NCBI GenBank assembly: GCA_037043455.1
Contig: JAWPHD010005116.1
Coordinates: 62,001-126,000 of the forward strand
Direction of reading: 5' to 3'
DNA: 64,000 bases
Origin: Cyrtodaria siliqua
Lineage: Eukaryota > Mollusca > Bivalvia > Adapedonta > Hiatellidae
This document shows, in pieces, positions 37,271 to 47,885 of this stretch (positions are counted from its first letter, which is position 1; each line of letters starts with the position of its first letter). Under the pieces are notes generated by a model. That model ran no database searches. It saw only the letters and a list, made by a program, of their open reading frames with translations, and had not been told where the DNA came from. A program made the translations under genes and the position numbers.

Positions 37271-37379
37271 CATAGTCATCTAAAACCAAACATTAAAAAG
37301 TACACAGTTAAATAAGAAGCAAGGCATGTGTTTTTTTTGTGTTTTTTTGTGTTTTTTTCAAACAGTTGATAATAGTATA

Positions 37380-37450
37380 GGTCAACCGCCTATGAACCGA
37401 CAATGGTAAAAAGGCCGCTGGGGATTTAAACCAGGTTCTAGGGTGTGTAG
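37380..37450 (-). mobile_element. Penelope-like 3' region, short fragment
   Basis: CCGACAATGGTAAAAAGGCC, GGGGATTTAAACCAGG and TTCTAGGGTG match the core of the 3' region. A run of T and GT (37328-37362) lies just before it. Confidence 0.55.
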
Positions 37451-38111
37451 TAGATTTGGATTTTAGGGATACGTTTGGCAGACGAAACCTGTATTGTTGT
37501 TATTATGTCTTGCTTGTGATAGAATACGATCTACTCATAAATAATGTGATTTACAGTAATACCTTTAATTGATCATCCAGATCTTTGCAGTTATGCTTGA
37601 ATTTTTGAATCTTGATTTAATTCTTATGGTACACTTAATCCATGGTCGATACTTTACATATATTTTGGAACGTAAATTGTTGTTTTTTAAATGTGGAGCC
37701 ATTTTTCCATACTTCCATTTCGTTTGCTGGTTCCACGCTCCTCTCCATTGTGTTACTGTTTAAATCATAAAAAGCCTGGAACCAGATACCTAATAGATAT
37801 TAAAAGGAGATAATTATTACTCCTGTCTCCTCACTTGTGGTCCTTGTCAAAGCAGTATTTAATTTGGTTATTCTTTGATAATGAATGATTCACTCATTAC
37901 CTGACTATAAGTTTAAATATTACGTACCTGCTTAAAATATTATAAACAGCACCATTTGATTGATAGCAGTGTCAGGTATAGTTGCCTTAATGTTTCTGTT
38001 CATAATCGCCAAAGAATACTGTGTAAGTATGTATGTGGTCATAAGGACATTGTTAGTGTGTCTTCTAGACCTGATAGGTATCCAGTCCCCGTTATTGTCG
38101 TATTTCCTAGA

Positions 38112-38305
38112 TTCAGGAGAAAACCTCAATATGGGTTCCTGATTATCAAATTAGTTCAACTGTAATTTAATTATAATTAACACTGAGATTATCGGGAGCA
38201 AATCTGGTTAGAGATTCCTGTTAATCAGATCCGTATAGGGTAGTTTGTAGTAGCAACTTAGATTTAATCAGGAAAAAAACCTCGTTAGAGGTTCCTGATA
38301 ATTGT
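38112..38305 (+). repeat. Repeated TCAGGA..TTCCTGA hairpins
   Basis: At 38114-38147 TTCAGGAGAAAACC faces GGGTTCCTGATT. At 38267-38303 ATCAGGA..CCTC faces GAGG..TCCTGAT. A half copy (GAGATTCCTGTTAATCAG) lies near 38213. Confidence 0.55.
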
Positions 38306-38599
38306 TTTCATATTTGCTGAGGGAATATTGATTTATATAGTTAGTTAATAAAGTGCTAGAATAGATTTTGAATTCATTTCCATATTTTAGATAATAATAA
38401 AATGTGTAAATGAATATATTTGCGACTTTATTGTTTTCCTGAGGTACAACAGTCCACACCCCGTGTACGGAGCTAGGGAGAAAGTAGCCTCTCCCGAAGG
38501 GATAACACCGCCGTGCCTGATTGCTATCTAACGACCAGACATAGTGTTGTTCACATATGGCATAATTTGTCGTTCGTCTACACACATTCTAAAACAACA

Positions 38600-38760
38600 C
38601 TCAAAACGGCTACAGGTTCACCAAATCTCACTCTTACACTATTGTCATCCCAATAAAACGGGACAGTGTAAATAAGGAAATCCCAGCTTGGCTATATTAT
38701 TTCACAAGCAAGGCAGCATTAATAAGCATATAAGTAAAACACATAGATATATAATGTCAT
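38600..38760 (-). mobile_element. Penelope-like 3' region, fragment
   Basis: CACCAAATCTCACTCTTACAC, GGGACAGTGTAAATAAGGAA and AAGGCAGCATTAATAAG match the family. Both ends are lost. Confidence 0.65.
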
Positions 38761-39077
38761 TATTACTGACATAGAAAATAACATTCCTAAGGACTGTGAG
38801 TATAATACATCAAATGTGTTCTATGTTCCGTCAGGTCATGTCATAACTGGTCATTTGATATTGTAGTTAACGTATTCGGCGTTTATTTTCTACAGGTCCG
38901 AAGAATATATTACCCTCAATTATTGATTTCAAAATAGTGTCGTAGAGAACATACGGATCCGAACTACTTGGAAAAATTCAGTTCTTAAAACTATAGATAC
39001 TCGTATTAACTTTTATCATGCTAAACCTTCTTTTCTTCCTCCGAGACCTAGCTTTTTGTTCAAATATATATAGAAAA

Positions 39078-39265
39078 ATACGTATACAAGTCGAATAGGA
39101 AATGCAGCTTTCACAGATCACAGTAAACCCCAAAACACGCAAAACGACAAATATGAATGGCAATGTCAATAAGGAATAAAGCATATGACGTCACAACCAC
39201 AAAACGGGTTGAACATAGGGCTACCGCCTTGGAACGGTCATTGGCAAAAATAGAGACGAGACTAT
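39078..39265 (-). mobile_element. Penelope-like 3' terminal fragment
   Basis: It has the terminal section (GTCGAATAGGAAATGCAGC, ACCACAAAACGGGTTGAACA, GGGCTACCGCCTTGGAACGG) and stops where the next copy begins at about 39272, forming a head-to-tail partial pair. Confidence 0.65.
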
Positions 39266-39960
39266 TTTCGTCAGGTATAGAAAGAAAGATACAAATATCG
39301 GAAAGGGAAAGCAGCATTCAAGGACGACAGTCAACCACAAAATACAAAAACAAACACGCAAACAGACAAACGACAAGGCAAAAGTAATAAAAAATGCAAA
39401 CGACATCACAAACACAAACGGATTGACAATAGGGCTACCGCCTTGGAACGGCCAGTGGCAACAAAGGCCACTGGGGCTTTAAACCGGTTCTAGGGTGCAC
39501 CAAACCTCACACTTACCCTACTGTCATCCCATTAAAACAGGACAGTGTAAATAAAGAAATCCATGCAAGGATCTAATCTCTAACCAACAAGGCATCATCA
39601 AAAGGCAATATAAGTAAAACACAAATATGCTCGTGTAAATATAATACAAAAAAACAATAGCCTAGAAAGCCACAATGAAGGTACTCAATAACTTGGCAGA
39701 AGCCAGAGCAACAAGAGAATAAACCATTAAGGGCACGACAAGAAAGATCATAGACAAACATCAAATGCCACCGTCCCATTGGGCTTTAAGTAGGCGTCAT
39801 CATAGGGTCCACAGCCTGTCCGGCTACGTAAAACGTAAAATTAAAGAGGAAAACACAGTGGCAAACTGTAAAAGGGTCCGCCACCAAGCATGCAGTACGT
39901 TGCAAAATGATAGGGTCATAACCTCTTTTGTTAAACTATTTAACAACTTCCGTTTATAGA
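39266..39960 (-). pseudogene. Penelope-like element: RT C-terminus plus 3' region
   Basis: On the minus strand a C-terminal piece of the reverse transcriptase protein (KRGYDPIILQRTACLVADPF, then HCVFLFNF) runs from about 39955 to 39800. A 3' region follows to about 39270. The same C-terminal text occurs at 45.8-45.9 kb (LQRTACLVVDPFTLRHY). The copy is 5'-truncated exactly where a second copy starts in the opposite direction at about 39961. A 68-codon frame at 39573-39779 lies in the 3' region. Confidence 0.78.
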
Positions 39961-40945
39961 CGAATTGTTGGTACCTGCGCACCGCTTGCCGCATATATTC
40001 ATGAACGAGATTAAAAGTTGAGTCTTTCTCCAGATACTCAGGCAGATGTTATTGAAGCCTTTAATGACACCCCTCGGTATCTGGATGACATATTGAACAT
40101 TGACAATCATTTTCCTTTCTTCTATGGTTAATACCATCAATCCCAAAGAACTCAACAAAGCTAAAATTTCTGTCGCTTTTTTCTTATTTACATCTCTCTA
40201 TTGAAAATTGAGAAATAATAAGTAAACTATATGACAAGAGAGTTGTTTTACATTAATATTGCTATTATCTCCACTTATATGGGAATGTACTCCGAGCTAC
40301 TTCTAATGGGATATATGTTTCTCAACTTTTTCATTTTTCTAGAGCTTGTAGTCGAGTTGATGACTTTAATATTCGTAACCTGAGTAGCGTATAAGAAGCT
40401 AATGCATCAGGACTACTGTTACCAACAACGATTCTTTTTTAATTAATGTAACCCTGACCTAGTTTTAAAATATAAAAGTAATTTAATAACTCTTCTGCGA
40501 CAAGGACTATCACAGCATGACTTCTATGGTGGTTTACAAACTTCGTAACAACCTAGGTTATAATCACTGTCATACAATCTTTATCAAACTTGTTATAAAC
40601 AGTTTATCAAAAGAGATTATGACCCTATCACTGCAAGTTTATTGGTTGACCCATTTACAGTTCGCTACTACGCTTTCCTCTTTGATTGTGCGATGCCAAG
40701 ACAGATTGTGGATATTATGGAAGACGTCTGCTTAAATGTTTAAAGGAATGTTGTTTCTGCTGTTTGTCTTAAATCTGTTGTCGTACCCTTAACGGTTTGT
40801 TTTCTTGTTGCTCTGGCTTCTGCCAAGTCATTGGGTACTTACTTTGTGGATTTCTAGGCTCTTGTGTTTTTATATTATATATACATGATAATTTATGTGT
40901 TTTACTAATTTTGCTTATTACTTCTGCCTTGTTTGTTAGAAAATA
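39961..40945 (+). pseudogene. Penelope-like RT fragment with YLDD motif and 3' region
   Basis: The plus strand shows ADVIEAFNDTPRYLDDILNI, with the catalytic YLDD box at 40075-40104, then after many frameshifts VYKLRNNLGYNHC (from about 40529) and the 3' region (CTTGTTGCTCTGGCTTCTGC, GGATTTCTAGGCTCTTGTG) ending near 40945. It is 5'-truncated inside motif B (acgaattgt.gcacc at the junction). It lies head-to-head with the copy on the other strand. Classification as Penelope-like rests on motif spacing and wording (KLHK, MGxNCA, YLDD). It could instead be a related RT lineage. Confidence 0.72.
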
Positions 40946-40993
40946 TAGCCTAGGAAAGAGATGTTCTTTTCAATCTTAGCATTAACGTTTATC

Positions 40994-41266
40994 TTAAGGA
41001 GCAATCTTAGTGATATGTCTTGATTCGTCCAAAGAGACACCATTGAGAACCCGAGGCCAATTAAGATGTGACATGTCAGAGTCAGACACAGAATCATTTC
41101 TAGAATGTTTAGATTTAGAAACAGATGATGAAGTAGAACTAGAATAATTAGATGTATTGTGTGTGTTTTTTGGTCCCATACTGGTAAATTCATATTCATT
41201 CTCTTTGCTTCTCACCCACATCGGAGAACAACAAGGAGACATTTGCAGTGGATATCGGACTGACAA
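40994..41266 (-). CDS. Serine-rich 90-codon open frame, origin unknown
   Basis: The minus-strand frame has varied codons and low-complexity serine text (NTSNYSSSTSSSVSKSK, then DSVSDSDMSHLNWPRVLNG) and ends TKIAP. It starts just outside the 3' end of the Penelope-like fragment at 40945. I do not recognise the family. It may be a piece of a transposon ORF or of a host exon. An overlapping frame at 40936-41199 is the shadow. Confidence 0.3.
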   Translation of the reverse strand: MSVRYPLQMSPCCSPMWVRSKENEYEFTSMGPKNTHNTSNYSSSTSSSVSKSKHSRNDSVSDSDMSHLNWPRVLNGVSLDESRHITKIAP

Positions 41267-41849
41267 AATGCAAAGAATACGTGAAGGGTATGCGTATATT
41301 TAGTAAAGGCATCAGAGCCCCAATTACACACAGATGACATAACCCTATGACTCAAACGTTAAATTGCTGCTATTATCAATGTTATGTTTCGCCGAAAAGC
41401 ATACCGGTAGCAATATGATCGTATCCATATGTGGCAATTCATTGCTTCTGTTATTGTATGTTTATCACGAAACACATTTACTAGTTGTAATCCATTTCGA
41501 GGTCGCATCGGATTACTGCATAGGACTTCCATTTATAAATACTAAGCTAATGAATACTGTTCTGTTTTATTTAACACAAGTACACTGTATGTTGTCAATA
41601 AATGTTTTGTGTGATTTTAATTAACAAACGGAAATATCTTAATTACAGTTATATTTCTTTTGAAATTCATTATTTTAAACCCATTTGTTTATAGTAAGAT
41701 GTTACTTTTTACAATAGATTACAGAATGAAATTAGCCACAGACATTTTATATTTAAGTAAATAATTGAGTTCTGAAAGTCTACATGTTCGCTGGAGATAT
41801 GTGGCTTTCTTAAATAAAAATAGTTCTCTAAGACTGGCTGTTGTTTAAT

Positions 41850-41962
41850 GACTTATTGTATGACTTAATGACTTATTGTATTGACAAAACCGAGTCTGCT
41901 ACAAGTATCTCTTGTTTGTGTTTGTTGCTTCCAAGGGATCTACTTTTCAGTATTTATTATTA
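41850..41962 (+). repeat. Family B repeat, left arm lost
   Basis: GACAAAACCGAGTCTGCTAC, CTCTTGTTTGTGTTTGTTGC and ACTTTTCAGTATTTATTAT are present. The upstream hairpin arm is replaced by a local duplication (TGACTTATTGTATGACTTAA). Confidence 0.65.
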
Positions 41963-41964
41963 TT

Positions 41965-42310
41965 TACCAGGATTGTACAGAAATATAAAAAGATCGGACA
42001 GGGAAAGTGGCATTCAAGGAGGACAGTCAAACACAAAACACAGAAACAAACATGCAAACAGACAAACAAGAAGGCAAAAGTAATAATAAAAGCAAACGAC
42101 ATCACAAACACAAAAGGGTTGACAATAGGGCTACCGCTTTGGAACGGTCAGTGACAAAGTATGCCACTGGAGGGTTTAAACCGGTTCTAGGGTGCACCAA
42201 ACCTCACACTTACCCTACTGTCATCCCATTAAAACAGGACAGTGTAAATAAAGAAATCCCCGCCATGATCTAATCTCTAACCAACAAGGCAGAATCAATA
42301 GGCAATATAA
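41965..42310 (-). mobile_element. Penelope-like 3' region, fragment
   Basis: AATATAAAAAGATCGGACAG, GGGCTACCGCTTTGGAACGG, AACCGGTTCTAGGGTGCACC and AAAGAAATCCCCGCCATGAT match the family. It directly follows a family B copy, as also at 45.2 kb. The overlapping small frames are artefacts. Confidence 0.8.
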
Positions 42311-42474
42311 GCAAATCACTTGATTGATAATTGATCTAACATACAAGTTTAAATACGCACCATTCTTATTGATAATAAAAGTAGATTAAACTGTTGTATA
42401 CGTTTGTTTAAACAGTCGGTGTCGCTGTTGCTATATCGGGCAAGTGGCAGTTAGTCTTCAAATACGATCGAAAA

Positions 42475-43775
42475 TATTAAAAGAGTATGATAATGGACCT
42501 TTGGAAACGGCCGAACACGACACATACAAAATATGTGCTGTCTTGGTTTGATTGAGACTGTTCATGAACGGTAGTGAAATATGCTAGCTACCGCTCACGC
42601 CCTCTAGCCCCGAGTTGAGCAGAACTCAATATTCATACAATCAATAGTACATAATGTTAACCATCCCACATATGGCTGCATATGTCGGTGGACATAGAGA
42701 TTTTCCTCCCCATGTCCAGCGGCGTATGGTCCCGTAATCTCACAAATTACTATGCTCGAAGAGCGAAATAAACAAACTGGAATTTAGTTGGGAGCAGCGG
42801 TTATGAAGCTTGCATATCACAAAAGCCAAAAGACTAAATAAAAAAGCAGACAACATATCCTATGAGTGGTTAAACAATACCAAGAGCCTATTATCGACCG
42901 GAGTAGTGGAACCACCGAATCGAAAATTAAGTAAGAAAACAAAAGCAATTGAAAATGTACCACCGATAACTAAATATAAGTATCGGGCTCAGCGATCTCC
43001 AAATGATATTGTCGTCTAAGAAGTAATTCCTTTTTATCTAACTCTTCCGATGGATTGCTTCTACTTAAACGTTACTCCAGCGCCATTGGTTCAAAAGCAT
43101 TACATAACAAGATTCTGAAAGGAAAATGTGGAATTTGCCGAACACGGCAAATACAAAAGATATTTCAGTTTCAGTTTGATTGAGTCTGTTCATGAAAGAT
43201 AGTGAACAATGCTAGCTATCGTTCATGCCCTCTAGCGGGTTGAGCTGAACTCATTATTTAAAATGTAAATAGTACGCGAACATCTTAGCCATCCCGAAGA
43301 CGGTATGCATATAACAGTGAACATGGAACATTCAATGTGGTATGTTCATACCATTCCATTGCTAGCGGCGTATGGTGACAGTTTCTAGCAGAATGCCTTT
43401 AACGAGAAAACAATGGGTGAAATAAACAAAATGGCATTGAGATTGGAGCAGAGGTTGTGAGGCCTGCGTATAACAGGTAACAGTCAAAGAGACAAAATTA
43501 AAAATCAAACAACATATTCTTAGGACGATTAAACAATACCCAGAACCTTGAAAAGCTGGAGTAGTGGAACCACTTATTCGAAATTAAAGTAGGAAAACAA
43601 AAGTATCTGTGAATGTACCACCGACATCTATATATAAATATCAGGCTGAGCGATCTCCAAAAAAAGAGTACGATAATGGACTTTTGGAAACGGCCGAGCA
43701 CGACACATACGAAATATTGCAGTCTCGGTTTGATTGAACGGTAGTGAAATATGCTAACTACCGCTCACCAAAGAG
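42475..43775 (+). repeat. Family A tandem array (two long units and one partial)
   Basis: Unit 1 (about 42475-43015) and unit 2 (about 43090-43655) share ACGGCCGAACACG-like text, TTGATTGAG, CTAGCTA(C/T)CG, GGCGTATGGT, then a downstream part with AACAATACC and GCGATCTCC. Unit 3 starts at about 43656 (AGTACGATAATGGAC) and stops after about 120 bp. Unit 1 has a 69-codon frame (42810-43019) that is broken in unit 2. Array form suggests tandem amplification of a non-autonomous element, or rolling-circle or Penelope-style tandem insertion. Confidence 0.75.
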
Positions 43776-43985
43776 TGGGTTTAATACAGTATCCGTATTA
43801 CAATTATAGGTTGCATCTGTCTAAATTCAATTACATTAAGTTAAACCTATTATGCTTGCTCGTTCGGTCACAAATACTTAATCTAGCATTATCTTTCTTA
43901 TAATAAATTGTTTATAGGTGTATCTCACAACAAAAGCAGAGAACCACAGCTATGGAATGGTTTTATTTTTTTTAAATAAGGCATG

Positions 43986-44014
43986 TTTCAATCTCGCGTG
44001 TAGCGAGATTGAAA
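43986..44014. other. Perfect 12-bp stem, 5-base loop hairpin
   Basis: TTTCAATCTCGC and GCGAGATTGAAA pair without mismatch around GTGTA. No T-run follows that would suggest a terminator, and this is eukaryotic DNA. Its role is unknown. Confidence 0.8.
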
Positions 44015-44344
44015 ATAACCTTTCATTATACGAAGCTAGCGTGCAATTTATCGTATATGTGTTGTGATCGTGTCTTTTATAACGAAACCATGATGTTCTG
44101 CTATAAGTCATATCTCTGATTTAATGAATATCTACACATTTTCGCATACATTCTTACAATTCATGCTGTGGCACGGATTCTGAAAACCGATGTCGCTAAT
44201 CACGACTTGGTATGTTAAAAAACTAATTACAAATAAGTCGTTTTCTAGGTTAAAAATACGCAAAATAATCGACTAAATCTACAATAAGTATTACATGACA
44301 GTTTGTTCGGGGTGTTATCAAAGGCTTATTACAAATAAAAGTAG

Positions 44345-45000
44345 ATATAAAAGTCAATCAGGAAGTGTAGCATTCAATTACCACAGTCTATCAAACACAT
44401 GCATCGAAACAAGCAACAATAACACGGAAAAAGAAAAGGCAATGTACTAGTATATTACAGAACAGACACAAAAGGGTTGACAAAATGAATACGGATACCG
44501 CCATGGAACGGTCAGTGGCCAAAAAGGCCGCATTGCGTTTAACCAGTTTCTAGGGTGCACAAAACCTCACTCGTACGCTATGTTCATCTCAATAAAACGA
44601 TACAGTGTAGATGAAGAAATGCACACCATGCTCTAACTTCTAACAAACTGGGCGCATTAATAGAGGAAATAAGTCTAACACGAAAATGATGGCGTAGATA
44701 TGAATATAAGGAACAAAAGGCTAGAATACCATAAAACTAGTACTCATTGATTTGGCCTAGCCATAGAGATCAATCCATTAAGATCACGGCGAGACAATAT
44801 ATGAAATAAAGATCAGACGTTAGCGTCCTCTCGGGGTTTAGGTAGACCTCTTCATAGAATCTGTTCGGTCATTATACACGAAAAGAAGACATCATAGTCA
44901 CAAACTGTAAATATGTCATATAAATAAATATGCGATGCGTTATAAAAGGATAGGGTAATAACCTCTTTTGATAAATTGTAAAACAAATTTAATAAATATT
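44345..45000 (-). mobile_element. Penelope-like 3' region with RT C-terminal remnant
   Basis: GTCAATCAGGAAGTGTAGC, GGTTGACAAAATGAATACGG, CAGTTTCTAGGGTGCACA and CAGTGTAGATGAAGAAATG are diverged family text. At 44940-44990 the minus strand reads a decayed KRGYYPILL-like C-terminus. It is an older copy than that at 39.3 kb. Confidence 0.7.
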
Positions 45001-45009
45001 GTATGAAAG

Positions 45010-45180
45010 TGCTTTATTTATGAATATCGCTTATGCCGGTGCTAGGAGGCGTGGGAGGTGTTGCATTTTATATTACCCCTGAGGCTCAAGTATAGACTCG
45101 ATAAAACCGAGTCTGCTACTTTTATCTCTTGTTTGTGTCTGTTGAACTCAAAGGATTCACTTTTCAGTATGCATCACCAA
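45010..45180 (+). repeat. Family B repeat copy with hairpin
   Basis: GCCGGTGCTAGGAGGCGTGG and the hairpin at 45093-45115 (arms TAGACTC/GAGTCTG with one T-G pair), then CTCTTGTTTGTGTCTGTTG. It is followed directly by the 3' end of a Penelope-like copy on the minus strand. Confidence 0.75.
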
Positions 45181-45189
45181 GTATCTTAC

Positions 45190-46262
45190 GAAACAAAGTC
45201 GATAAAAAAATCGAATAGGAAAGTAGTATTCAAGGTCGATATTCAAGCACAAACACACAAGGCAGCAAAGAACAACTATATATAAAACTGAATAAAAGGA
45301 AAGATAAGACATCACAAACACACAAGGGTTGACAATAGGGCTACTGCCTTGAAACAGTCAGGGGCAAAAAAGGCCGCTGGGGGTTTAAGACAGGTTCTAG
45401 GGTGCGCCAAAACTCACTCTTACCCTATTGTGATCCCTATAAACGGGACAGTGTAAATAAAGATATTCCCGCCAGGTTATACTATCTAAAAAACAAAGCA
45501 GCATTACTAGTCAATATAAGTTAAACACATAAATGATCATGTATATAAGATAAAAAAAAACATAAGCCTAGAAAGTCACAACAAAGTAAGTACTCAATGA
45601 ATTGGTAGAAGCCAGAGCAATATGCGAACAAACCGTTAAGTGTACGACAAGACAAGATTAAAGACGAACATCAAACACTACTGTCCTATAATGATTTAGG
45701 CAGACGTCATCATAGGGTCCACAATCTGTCAGGTTATCGCACAATCAAAGAGTAAAGTATAGTGGCGAAGTGTAAATGGGTCCACTACTAAACATGCAGT
45801 GCGTTGCAAATTGAGTGATAAGGTCATAACCTCTGTTGATATACTTTTTAACAAGCTCAATACAGATTGTATGAAAGTGAATATGACCAAGGATCTTACG
45901 AAGTTTGAAATCACATCATCATTGATAGTCCTTGTGGTAGAAGAGTTCTTATATTACTTTTATATTTTAAAAGTAGATCAGGGTTACGATAAGAACATTG
46001 TGTAAATATTTGTCGAAGCTTACTGTAACGGTAGCCCTGCTGGAGTATACACATGTTACGAACATTAAAGTCCTCAACACGGCTACAAGCTCTAGAGAAA
46101 CGAACAAGTTAAGAAACATAGACCCCATAAGAAATAGCTCGGGGAACATCCCCATGTAAATGGTGATAATTAACAATATCAAAATTAAAATCATCTCTCT
46201 TATCATAGATTTACTAATTCATAGATTTACTAATTCTATCGCAATTTTCAATAGAGAGATGT
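45190..46262 (-). pseudogene. Penelope-like element: RT C-terminal third plus 3' region
   Basis: The minus strand reads from about 46255: DLHLSIEN-like text, DDFNFDIVNYHHLHGDVPRA, LVRFSRACSRVEDFNVRN, LLQQGYRYSKLR-like text, then LNLQRTACLVVDPFTLRHY and a 3' region down to about 45190. This is the post-YLDD part of the reverse transcriptase, with frameshifts. The 5' end is cut at about 46262, a few bases from the start of a plus-strand copy at 46275, making a head-to-head pair. Confidence 0.78.
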
Positions 46263-46274
46263 AAATCAAAAAAG

Positions 46275-47190
46275 GAAAGGACAGTATATTAAGCAGAATA
46301 AGCTCCCCTCTATGTTCTTGATTCCTAAACTTCACAAAATCCACACAAAGCACGTTTTATCGTAAATTCTAGTTCATGTACCACTTCATGTATCACATTT
46401 GTTGACCTCCTGCCTTTCCGTGATTAAAAAGCATGTTGTAAAATATTGCAAAAAAGTGTTTGAAAATTCCGGAAACTATCTGATTGGCCAATCAAAAACT
46501 CCGGAAAAGTCGTTGATAAGTTACGATGTAAACATTTCCATGCCTTTACTATAAGCGCCTACGACTTTTCCACTCTATACAACACTATATTTACATAACC
46601 TCATCAAGGATAATTATACAGAAGACATTTGCTAGAAAAGGAAGTACCTTTCTTGCTTCTATGTCAAGGCTTTCTTAACAGACGCCCTTAATGGTATGTA
46701 AAAATGTGAACGTGTGCCGATGTTTGCAGAGCGTTATCTTTTCTTTTAGATAACATCTTTGTTAGATATGGTAAAACCGTTTACCTCTAGGTTGTTGGTA
46801 TTTACATGGGTAATAATTGTGCAACAAGTGTCGCAGATTTATTTTTATACTGTTATGAAGGAGATTTAATGTTGAGTGTGTCACCTGCTAGTCAGAGAGA
46901 CATTATTGATGCGTTTAATACATCTCGGCATCTGGATACACCGTTCGTTGCTCATATGGTCACTAATATTTACTACCAAAGCTCACGTTGAATAAAGTCA
47001 ACAGTTCGGATTCCATAGCAGCATTCCTCGGTCTTCATCTCTCGATTTCAAATGATTACATACATACTAAAATCTATGATAAGAGTGATGACTAACTTTG
47101 ACATCGTTAACTATCCACATTTAGATGGGGGCGTACCTCGTATTAAATCATACGTATTAAATCATACGGTGTTTCTTTAGTTAGTTTCTC
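46275..47190 (+). pseudogene. Penelope-like reverse transcriptase, motifs A and B
   Basis: Plus-strand pieces: LIPKLHKIHTKHVLS at 46318, HVVKYCKKVFENSGN at 46431, motif A AYDFSTLY at 46557-46580, TSLLDMVKPF, motif B VGIYMGNNCATSVADLFLYC at 46791-46855, and RDIIDAFNTSRHLD where the usual YLDD box is disrupted (HLDT), then LHLSISNDYIHTKIYDKSDD. It therefore cannot be active. PKLHK, MGxNCA and the motif order suggest a Penelope-like RT. I cannot see a GIY-YIG domain. Confidence 0.8.
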
Positions 47191-47194
47191 TGGA

Positions 47195-47490
47195 TGTGGA
47201 CTTTATTGTAAGAGAATTCCTTTTGATGGGATGTAGTTTTGTTTACACTGTCTTGTCTATTTGGGCGCTGAAGACAGGATAATAGCGAGGATTGTGCGCA
47301 TATAAAATCGATTCAAGCTTACCAGTAGGCCTTATTGCTTACTGACCGTTCCAAGTCGGTAAACCTGTCTTCACCACCCTTTCTGTTGTTTTTTGTCTCT
47401 TTCATTGTATTTTCAAGTCCTTGTTTACAGTACAGTGCGGACCTACGATGCCATTGCGTTCGGACGCTGCGGTTTCTATAGGACCCTAAA
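47195..47490 (+). mobile_element. Penelope-like 3'-region-type segment lying within the RT
   Basis: TTGGGCGCTGAAGACAGG, CTGACCGTTCCAAGTCGG and TACAGTGCGGACCTACGATG are paralleled at 48110-48310. The segment separates RT motif B/C text (before 47190) from the RT C-terminal text (after 47520), so it is either an insertion or the trace of a rearrangement. Confidence 0.6.
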
Positions 47491-47519
47491 TCTCATTGTT
47501 ATATCTCCCAGCTAATTCG

Positions 47520-47885
47520 TTTTCCTAGAGCATTTAACGGTATTAAGGATTTCAATTATCTAAATCGAGTTATTACGTAAACTTCTTCAGCAAGGTTTTC
47601 GGCATCACAAACTACGTAGATATCTTTCTCAAAGTTATATCGCCGCAAGGAAAACCTGCTGGAAAAACACTAACCTAAAAACAGCTCTGCGACAAGGAAT
47701 ATTCCAACCGTTATTCTATGGAGCTGTGAGCTGTAAACATCGGAAATTAAAGGGGCGTGACGGATTACCTGACCACTTTACAAACTTAATCAGGAAGTTC
47801 GGCAGAAACGGATACAACCATTTGATGTTACATCCTAGTGGGACTCCATGTTTGCACATTCTGAAACTCTGAAAGGGGAGGTTGG
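47520..47885 (+). pseudogene. Penelope-like RT C-terminal part
   Basis: PRAFNGIKDFNYLNRVIT, then LLQQGFRHHKLRRYLSQSY, and LKTALRQGIFQPLFYGAV (about 47672-47725), followed by HFTNLIRKFGRNGYN. It aligns in order with the C-terminal text of the minus-strand copy at 45.8-46.1 kb. Confidence 0.72.

Noticed and set aside
32799..39779. 68-codon frame conserved in length in two Penelope-like 3' regions (32799-33005 and 39573-39779)
   Set aside because: I count about ten nucleotide differences of which six or more change the residue, close to neutral expectation. Older copies break the frame. It is probably untranslated sequence.
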